From Thermococcus sp. (GTDB taxonomy: Archaea; Methanobacteriota_B; Thermococci; Thermococcales; Thermococcaceae), in NCBI GenBank assembly GCA_027023165.1, contig JALVWX010000216.1, forward strand, positions 1-27,227: a stretch of 27,227 bases of DNA, written 5' to 3'. Position numbers and translations under genes: made by a program. Below are positions 21,733-27,227 of the stretch, piece by piece; position 1 is the first letter of the stretch, and each line of letters opens with the position of its first letter. Below the pieces are notes generated by a model that saw only the letters and a program-made list of their open reading frames with translations, did no database searches and had not been told where the DNA came from.

Positions 21733-23184
21733 TCAGCCCAAAACTTTGAAGACCCTCCCATATTCAAAGCCGCTTAGATAAACCAGCTCGTTGCTCCAGT
21801 CGCTGGCACCCTTTCCCCTCCACACCCCGGTAAGCTTGTATTTTCCGAGCCAGACCTCACCGAGGACGGTTGCTAAAGTGTAGAGGGTGTCCCTGAGCGA
21901 TTCCCAGCTTCCTGAATATGTCTTTCCCGGTTCAATCCCGACCTCGAGCTTGAAGGGCACCAGACCGCTTCCCATTAAGGCCCTCATCTCTGAGTAGGCC
22001 CTGTCGTCCGCCGTCAGGACGACAACGTTCGCGTCCTTCTCCTCGGCGAAGACCTTGTAGTCGAGGGCTATCTTAGTGTCTCCCTCCGCGTTCTTCTTTG
22101 AGTCGGCCCTCTCCGCACCGAGCTTTCTCATGGTCTCAAGCTCCACACCGGCCAAGGCTCCGAGCCTCGCTCTCGGCGTCGGCTGGTTCGAGAAGTCGCC
22201 GAGTTCCTGGTTATATGGCAGCTTGCTGTTCGCTATTCTCCCGACCTCGATGGCAACTTCATCTGAGTAGACGAAGTCGACGATGAGGTTGCCCCTCTCC
22301 CTCAGCCCGTCTTCACCGAGAATCCTGGAAAATGATCTCAGCAGGAGCGCGTTCGTGTCGAAGCCTATGTAAACGGGTCTGCCACTGGCTCTGAGGGTTT
22401 TGATGAGTGAGATTAAGTCATCCCAGTTCTCGAATGGGACGATGCCACCCGCTATGAGGGCCTGTCTGAAAATCCCAAAGTCGCCGTGGATCCCATCATC
22501 AAGATGAATTTCCCTTGGAACACGGTATCGGGCATCCTCACCAAGGTGAATCGTTCCCAGTGTTGCCCCCCTCGTCTTCACGACCAGTGAACTCTCCCCG
22601 TCCACGTAGAGCGAATCGAGGAGCGCCATCAGGTGTTCCCTCTTCACCGGAAACTTTCCGGGGGATTCCTTCCTCCTCCTTCCCGGACGGATTTTTCCAG
22701 CCACCCCGGTCAGCTCCTCCCCCCTGAACAGCCTCTGCTTCGCCATCGGTACCTCAAAGAGAAGCTTTCCAACGTACCTCGTCCAGTCCTGAAGGTGGAG
22801 GTAAGTTACTTCATCCGCTCCTCCGGCCAAAGCCGCTCCAAGGAGCAGGGCGCTCATGAACTTTCTGCCAGGGGTTATGTCAACCACCACTTCATAGCCG
22901 AGTGATTTGAGGGATTTAATGGTCTCCAGCGCCCTCTTCCTGAACTCCACAGGGTCTTCCTCATTGAAAAGGGTCTCCTCGCCGGCGACCACCTTTATCT
23001 CCACGCTGTAGGCGTTGGAGAGCCTCCTCAGGAGCTTCTTCACTTTATCAAGCTGTTCCTTGACGTTCTCGTTCCAGAGGAGATAAACCTCGTCGGGAAC
23101 CCAGCCGTAAACCTCGGCCAGATACCAGAGGGGGTTGAAGACGGCCTCCGGAGAGGTCCCCACCGTTGTAACGTAGGCCCTCAT
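21733..23184 (-). CDS. CARF-PIN fusion protein, candidate cOA-activated ribonuclease
   Basis: A 483-residue two-part protein. The N-terminal CARF domain is clear: AYVTTVGTSPEAVFNPLWYL (4-19 core) and VVVDITPGRKFMSALLLGAA (about 99-118), which form the ligand pocket. After a basic linker (KIRPGRRRKESPGKFP, 164-179) and a middle segment, a PIN nuclease domain follows from about 270: PVYIGFDTNALLLRSFSRI (D276), VYSDEVAIEVGRIANSK (E309/E313), GDTKIALDYKVFA (D369 or D375) and VVLTADDRAYSEM (D393). All acidic positions are kept, so the nuclease looks active. ATG 23184 is preceded by GGTGATACC. CARF-PIN fusions have been noted in surveys of CARF proteins; I know of no biochemical work on this one. 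Confidence 0.85.
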   Translation of the reverse strand: MRAYVTTVGTSPEAVFNPLWYLAEVYGWVPDEVYLLWNENVKEQLDKVKKLLRRLSNAYSVEIKVVAGEETLFNEEDPVEFRKRALETIKSLKSLGYEVVVDITPGRKFMSALLLGAALAGGADEVTYLHLQDWTRYVGKLLFEVPMAKQRLFRGEELTGVAGKIRPGRRRKESPGKFPVKREHLMALLDSLYVDGESSLVVKTRGATLGTIHLGEDARYRVPREIHLDDGIHGDFGIFRQALIAGGIVPFENWDDLISLIKTLRASGRPVYIGFDTNALLLRSFSRILGEDGLRERGNLIVDFVYSDEVAIEVGRIANSKLPYNQELGDFSNQPTPRARLGALAGVELETMRKLGAERADSKKNAEGDTKIALDYKVFAEEKDANVVVLTADDRAYSEMRALMGSGLVPFKLEVGIEPGKTYSGSWESLRDTLYTLATVLGEVWLGKYKLTGVWRGKGASDWSNELVYLSGFEYGRVFKVLG

Positions 23185-23209
23185 GGTATCACCAGTACAG
23201 ATAAGCCCT

Positions 23210-23224
23210 TCTCCATTAAAAGTG
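23210..23224 (-). promoter_or_regulatory. Promoter of the CARF-PIN gene
   Basis: The minus strand reads AACACTTTTAATGG, a TATA-like box about 35 nt upstream of ATG 23184, leaving a short leader that contains the GGTGAT ribosome site. Confidence 0.45.
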
Positions 23225-23316
23225 TTGTGAGACCTTCACGTTTTGGTATACCCCCAGCAACGTTCGGGGACCAAAAGATTTTTACGCCCGTTGTTAGGTC
23301 CAACTTGGGTGTGGAA

Positions 23317-24548
23317 ATGTCCCGGGAGCTGGTTGGTAATGCATTGGGTTTCATAGTCCTTGCAATCGCGAGCCTCCAGTTTCTCAGCTTCTCCGGCAAC
23401 ACCGAAACGAACTTCGCGATTGCCATCGGGTTCGTCCTCCTGCTGTTTGCCTAGACGGATTACCTCCATCTCATCGTGCTCACCCCCTTTGCGTTCGCGG
23501 CAATTGTCGGGTTCTTCCTCGGCAACCTCGATGGTCTGCTCTACGCAATTCCCACAGGACTCGTTTTCCTGCTCTTCGCCGCCCTGATGAGTGCCAACAG
23601 GGAGGGACTGGCAACCCTCGTTTTCTTTGCCTCGATACCCGTTGCCGTCATAAACTCCCAGCACTACCCGGTTGCCAGTCCAATAGCATGGGCACTCGTC
23701 GGCCTCATGCTCGGCCTCATAGAGAACGCCGTGATAGAGGAGATGGCCGAGGGGGACATATTCATAATCTCGCTGTACTTCATGGCCCTCGGCCCTCTCG
23801 CCTTCATACCCCTGGCATTTCAGTCCATTGCCGGCCGTACCTTCTACAAGAAACAGATAGACGAAAACAGATACGGCTATCCCGTCGGACCGGCTATGTT
23901 CGTGGTTTCCGTTCCACTCTTCATGATTGTCAATGACTTGATCGACTCCAGGGGCCTTCCAGACTGGCTCTCCACGGGATTGCACACCCCCTCCTCGGCA
24001 TCATTGGCGCCGCCGTTGGCTACTTCATACTGCCCGGAATGATGGGGGAATTTGAAAAAGAGGGCATCTCCACCGGCGGGGCCATCATGGGGGCCGTTGC
24101 CGGCATGGTCGGTGGTATAGTCTCAATGACTCTGGTGGCAGAGTTGGGGATGTACGTTGAAAAGCTTGGCTACGAGAACCTCGCAACTCTGCTCGCCTTC
24201 GTGGCTCTGGCCGCACTGTTTTTTGGCGGAATGGCCGCCTTTGCATTTTTCTCAAGGCTGCACTACGAGGGCAGAAGCTCAATAAACTGGGTCCTCTGGT
24301 TCTGGTGGTTGAGCCTTACGGCCATTGTCCTCTCCATATACTTCCTGCCCACGGCCATGAAGGTCTTTCCAAAAGCGAAACCCCTCGCGCTCGGAATGGG
24401 TCTCTTAATGACAGCCATTTTCTACATGGACATGCAAAAAGGAGAGGAACTGACATGGATAGGCAGGCTTTGGGTCGCAACGCTCCTCGTATCGGCCTTT
24501 TTCGCCGGCCTTTGGACTGGCTTTGGGATGGACTGGCTGCTCCACTGA
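23317..24548 (+). pseudogene. Polytopic membrane protein, broken by an amber stop and a frameshift
   Basis: Unrecognised family. ATG 23317 opens MSRELVGNALGFIVLAIASL, runs to an in-frame TAG at 23452-23454 (...FVLLLFA, stop, TDYLHLIVLTPFAF...), continues in the same frame to about 23970, then shifts so that LHGIAHPLLGIIGAAVGYFI and MMGEFEKEGISTGGAIM follow. The joined product would be about 410 residues with around ten or more membrane helices (for example LGFIVLAIASLQFL and LLAFVALAALFFGGM). There is no known enzymatic motif. It lies between the CARF-PIN gene (divergent) and the stand-alone CARF gene (convergent), so a link with cOA signalling is possible but unsupported. Thermococcales lack a pyrrolysine system, as far as I know, so read-through of TAG is unlikely. 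Confidence 0.72.
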
Positions 24549-24563
24549 TTGGGCGTTTTTCCA

Positions 24564-25268
24564 TCACAGTTTTTCTTTTTCGTAGATTCTCTCATAGTAA
24601 GAGTTTAGCTCCCTCACGAGGTCTTCAAGATCGAATACATCCATGTCAATTCCAACCAGTAACTCCTCCGGCTCCCTGTCGGTGATTCCCTGCTTCATGT
24701 ATTCAGCGTGGGTGTCTCCCTTTATCGCGTGGAACATAAGGGCTATGCTCATTGTCGCCGTTCCTCCGGTGAGGTGTATCCCAACGTCCTTGCTGTCACT
24801 TTCTATGGCTTCCATTAGCTCCTTGCACTGTTTTATCTCCTCAAAAGTCCCCTTAACATCGTTGCTGTCGCTGACAACTATGAACCTAACGTCAATTGTC
24901 CTTTCTCCATTCCCAGCTGTGGCTGGTTTAATGTCCGGGTAATACTCCGACTCCCACCAGTGTATCTTGAACTTTACATCAATTCCTTTCCCAAAGAGAC
25001 AATCGCTCATCTTATCAAAAAAGACCTTCAGTGCCTCTTTGATTTCATTTCTGGTCTTCTCGTCCTTCAAGTGACCGTCCTTGGTAATTACAAGAAACAG
25101 CTTTTCAAGCTTGCTTTCCGGATGGGTAAGGTGATAGTAAAGGGAAACGTAGAGGGGAAGAATGTTTATTCTCGCGGCATTCCTCCTGAGTTCATCGCAA
25201 GAGAGTTTCCCAACATTTTCCCAGTCCCTAGGCACGCTGAGGGCATAGACGAGATATCTCACCGGCAC
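24564..25268 (-). CDS. Stand-alone CARF-domain protein
   Basis: This 234-residue protein is Rossmann-like from end to end: first strand RYLVYALSVP, second LEKLFLVITKDG, a later TIDVRFIVVSDSND, and the diagnostic CARF signature DVGIHLTGGTATMSIALMFH (161-180, TGGT at 167-170) followed by THAEYMKQG. After it there is only a short acidic region and a charged helix (DLVRELNSYYERIYEKEKL). No nuclease or winged-helix domain is attached, so it must act through a partner. The gene upstream encodes a small membrane protein whose end overlaps this start by 41 nt. The start is GTG 25268, with no clear ribosome site, which suggests translational coupling. Confidence 0.75.
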   Translation of the reverse strand: MPVRYLVYALSVPRDWENVGKLSCDELRRNAARINILPLYVSLYYHLTHPESKLEKLFLVITKDGHLKDEKTRNEIKEALKVFFDKMSDCLFGKGIDVKFKIHWWESEYYPDIKPATAGNGERTIDVRFIVVSDSNDVKGTFEEIKQCKELMEAIESDSKDVGIHLTGGTATMSIALMFHAIKGDTHAEYMKQGITDREPEELLVGIDMDVFDLEDLVRELNSYYERIYEKEKL

Positions 25269-25753
25269 AGTTACTGTTCTTTGGTTTGTCTTTCATTCGT
25301 GGAAGGTATACAAAAGCCGTCATGAATACCAGTGAGAGAAAATAGAAGACAGTCCCACTGAGAAACCATAGGTTTCCGGATTCAAACGCATCTGGAAGCC
25401 ACGAGGTAAGTGTCACCGCAAACATCACAAATACAAACAAACCGTAAAGCGTTTTTGACAGTTCTCCTATAAAAAGCCTCGATAGGAAAGTTCTGATGAA
25501 CGTCCCGATGGTCCTTCTCTTATCTTTGTCCCATAGACGCCATCCGCTCCAGTAGAAGAGTGCCAGAGAATAACACATATTACAGGCGAAACAAGGAAAC
25601 GAGCATGTAATCATAATGCTTGACGACAATCGTGTTCATTCCGCTGGTCATTTGATTGAGAAAGTTTATTACATCCCCCAACACGCTAACCTTGGCTCCA
25701 CTCCCCTTTACGAGGCTTGAATTCTCCAAGAACATCGCTATTGAGGGCACCAT
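25228..25753 (-). pseudogene. Small membrane protein upstream of CARF gene, probably frameshifted
   Basis: Frame one (ATG 25753 or earlier) gives MVPSIAMFLENSSLVKGSGA... and ...HYDYMLVSLFRL, then stops at 25580-25582. A second frame carries on with NMCYSLALFYWSGWRLWDKD, TLYGLFVFVMFAVTLTSWL and LWFLSGTVFYFLSLVFMTAF. Joined by one base near 25580-25590, the product is about 175-180 residues with three or four membrane helices and a cytoplasmic basic loop (KDKRRTIGTFIRTFLSR). If the frames are not joined, a 133-residue product could start at TTG 25629 or ATG 25614. It overlaps the CARF gene, implying a functional pair such as a CARF-gated membrane effector; that is inference. Confidence 0.6.
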
Positions 25754-25824
25754 TAGCAGAATGAAGGCACAGTTACTTTTTCCGTTGAATGGTGCATCTC
25801 TATCCCCAACGAACTAACCCCGCA

Positions 25825-25838
25825 ACCCTTTAAAACCC
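25825..25838 (+). promoter_or_regulatory. rli promoter
   Basis: CCCTTTAAAACC is centred about 35 nt before ATG 25867, and a GGTGGTGAGG ribosome site follows directly before the start codon. Confidence 0.55.
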
Positions 25839-25866
25839 TCTCCCTCAGCCTAACCCGGTGGTGAGG

Positions 25867-27227
25867 ATGGGCAGAATAGCGGTCATCGATTATGACAAGT
25901 GCAACCCCGACAAGTGCGGGCACTTCCTCTGCGAGCGAGTCTGCCCTGTCAACCGAATGGGCGGAGAGGCGATAATCATTGACGAGGAGAACTACCGTCC
26001 GATAATCCAGGAAGCGAGCTGTACCGGCTGTGGAATCTGCGTTCATAAATGCCCCTTCAACGCTATAACCATCGTTAACCTCCCGGAACAGCTGGATGAG
26101 GACTGCGTCCACCGCTATGGCATCAATTCATTCGTCCTCTACCGCCTCCCGGTCGTCAAGGACGGTATGGTCGTCGGAATCCTCGGGCCGAACGGAACCG
26201 GCAAGACGACGGCCGTTAAGATACTCTCGGGTCAGCTCCTCCCGAACCTCTGCGGCGACAACGACAGCTGGGACAACGTGATAAGGGCCTTCCGCGGCAA
26301 CGAACTGCAGAACTACTTCGAGAGGCTGAAGAACCGCGAGATAAGGCCCGTTGTCAAGCCGCAGTACGTCGATTTAATTCCCAAGGCGGTCAGGGGGAAG
26401 GTCCGCGACCTGTTGAAGAAAGCTGACGAGAACGGAAAGCTCGACGAGGTTGTCAGGGAGCTTGAGCTTGAGAACATCCTCGACAGGGACATAAGACAGC
26501 TCTCCGGCGGTGAACTTCAGCGCGTCGCTATAGCGGCTGCCCTTCTTCGCGATGCCCACTTCTACTTCTTCGATGAGCCCTCGAGCTACCTCGACATAAG
26601 GCAGCGCCTTGAGGTCGCGAGGATAATCCGCGGGCTGGCGGATTCGGGAAAGGCCGTCCTCACGGTCGAGCACGACTTGGCGGTTCTGGATTATCTGAGC
26701 GACATCATCCACGTGGTTTATGGTAAGCCAGGAGCCTACGGTATATTCTCCCAGCCCAAATCGACGAGGAACGGAATAAACGAGTTCCTCCGCGGATACC
26801 TCCGCGACGAAAACGTCCGCTTCAGACCCTACGAGGTGAGCTTCACGAAGAAGAGCGAGCGTAAAAGCCAGGAGGGCGAGATACTCGTTCAATATCCGCG
26901 TCTCGTGAAGGACTACGGCTCCTTCCGGCTTGAGGCGGAGGGGGGAGAACTCTACGTTGGCGAGGTCGTTGGAATCGTCGGCCCGAACGGGATAGGAAAG
27001 ACCACCTTCGTCAAGATGCTGGCGGGGGTGGAGAATCCAACGGAGGGGGAGGTCGACTGGTCTCTCACCGTCTCCTACAAGCCGCAGTACATAAAGACCG
27101 ACTACGAAGGAACCGTTTACGAACTCCTGAGCAAGATCGATGCTTCCAAACTGATGAGCAGTTTCTACAAGAGCGAACTCCTCAACCCGCTCGGCATTCC
27201 AGAGCTGTACGACAAGAAGGTCGAGGA
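25867..27227 (+). CDS. rli: RLI/ABCE1 ribosome-recycling ATPase, 3' end outside window
   Basis: ABCE1 splits archaeal and eukaryotic ribosomes after termination. The first 453 residues are visible. The N-terminus carries two [4Fe-4S] clusters: CNPDKCGHFLCERVCPV and CTGCGICVHKCPFNAI. ABC domain 1 has Walker A GILGPNGTGKTTAVKIL, signature RQLSGGELQRVAIA, Walker B HFYFFDEPSSYLD and the H-loop VEHDLAVLDY. ABC domain 2 begins with Walker A GIVGPNGIGKTTFVKML before the sequence ends. The long minus-strand frames here are shadows. Confidence 0.97.
   Translation, partial: MGRIAVIDYDKCNPDKCGHFLCERVCPVNRMGGEAIIIDEENYRPIIQEASCTGCGICVHKCPFNAITIVNLPEQLDEDCVHRYGINSFVLYRLPVVKDGMVVGILGPNGTGKTTAVKILSGQLLPNLCGDNDSWDNVIRAFRGNELQNYFERLKNREIRPVVKPQYVDLIPKAVRGKVRDLLKKADENGKLDEVVRELELENILDRDIRQLSGGELQRVAIAAALLRDAHFYFFDEPSSYLDIRQRLEVARIIRGLADSGKAVLTVEHDLAVLDYLSDIIHVVYGKPGAYGIFSQPKSTRNGINEFLRGYLRDENVRFRPYEVSFTKKSERKSQEGEILVQYPRLVKDYGSFRLEAEGGELYVGEVVGIVGPNGIGKTTFVKMLAGVENPTEGEVDWSLTVSYKPQYIKTDYEGTVYELLSKIDASKLMSSFYKSELLNPLGIPELYDKKVE

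Noticed and set aside
23452..23454. In-frame TAG as a pyrrolysine codon
   Set aside because: Pyrrolysine systems are not known from Thermococcales, and the same gene also has a frameshift, so decay or error is simpler.
25264..25777. 12-bp direct repeat GGCACAGTTACT at 25264-25275 and 25766-25777 flanking the small membrane gene
   Set aside because: A repeat of this length is expected by chance in a window this size, and no transposase or inverted end accompanies it.

Overview
The window looks like chromosome from a Thermococcus-type hyperthermophilic archaeon (Thermococcales). The support is an intein-bearing RtcB, archease beside a tRNA m5C methylase, archaeal PanB, RLI/ABCE1, a tRNA-Thr with encoded CCA, AT-rich TATA/BRE promoters, GGTG/GGAGGTGA ribosome sites and a type III-A Csm operon. 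I cannot name a species.

Layout. (1) 1-4582, minus strand: an RNA-processing block with rtcB (interrupted by a 481-residue homing-endonuclease intein and running off the left edge), a free-standing PUA-like domain protein, an aTrm4-like tRNA m5C methylase and archease. Upstream and tightly packed against archease is a VapBC toxin-antitoxin pair, with a tandem inverted-repeat operator between the vapB start and its TATA box. Archease is a known partner of both RtcB and the m5C methylase, so the cluster makes functional sense. (2) 4672-6192, plus: panB and a DPM1-like glycosyltransferase, followed by a multiply frameshifted DMT/EamA transporter on the minus strand. (3) 7.1-8.94 kb: an IS607-family element (serine recombinase TnpA plus TnpB) whose 3' end carries two strong hairpins, as expected of a TnpB guide RNA. 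(4) 9.0-11.7 kb: an anchored hypothetical protein, tRNA-Thr(CGU), a PAP2-type membrane phosphatase, a small HAD protein and an IMPACT/YigZ protein. (5) 11.7-12.8 kb: a probable IS200/IS605 right-end remnant and three small unknown genes.

(6) 12.8-25.75 kb is a CRISPR-Cas and cyclic-oligoadenylate (cOA) signalling island. It holds a Cas6 C-terminal fragment without the catalytic half, then cas10(csm1)-csm2-csm3-csm4-csm5, a CARF-winged-helix protein and Csx3 (a cOA ring-nuclease family) in one tightly overlapped operon. After an 848-nt non-coding gap come a solitary cas2, a convergent CARF-PIN fusion protein, a broken polytopic membrane protein, a stand-alone CARF protein, and a small membrane protein overlapping it. 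There is no CRISPR array, no cas1 and no HEPN-type Csm6/Csx1 in the window. Cas10 keeps the GGDD cyclase motif, but its HD nuclease reads H-S and its frame is broken at about residue 115-124. The picture that emerges (inference) is a complex that targets RNA through Csm3 and signals through cOA, with its nucleic-acid-damaging output delegated to CARF-PIN and possibly to a CARF/membrane-protein pair, and with Csx3 as the off-switch.

(7) 25867-27227: rli (ABCE1), the archaeal ribosome-recycling ATPase, running off the right edge.

Several genes carry frameshifts or a premature stop (transporter, cas10, two membrane genes). Some lie at homopolymer runs, so either real decay or sequencing error must be kept in mind.
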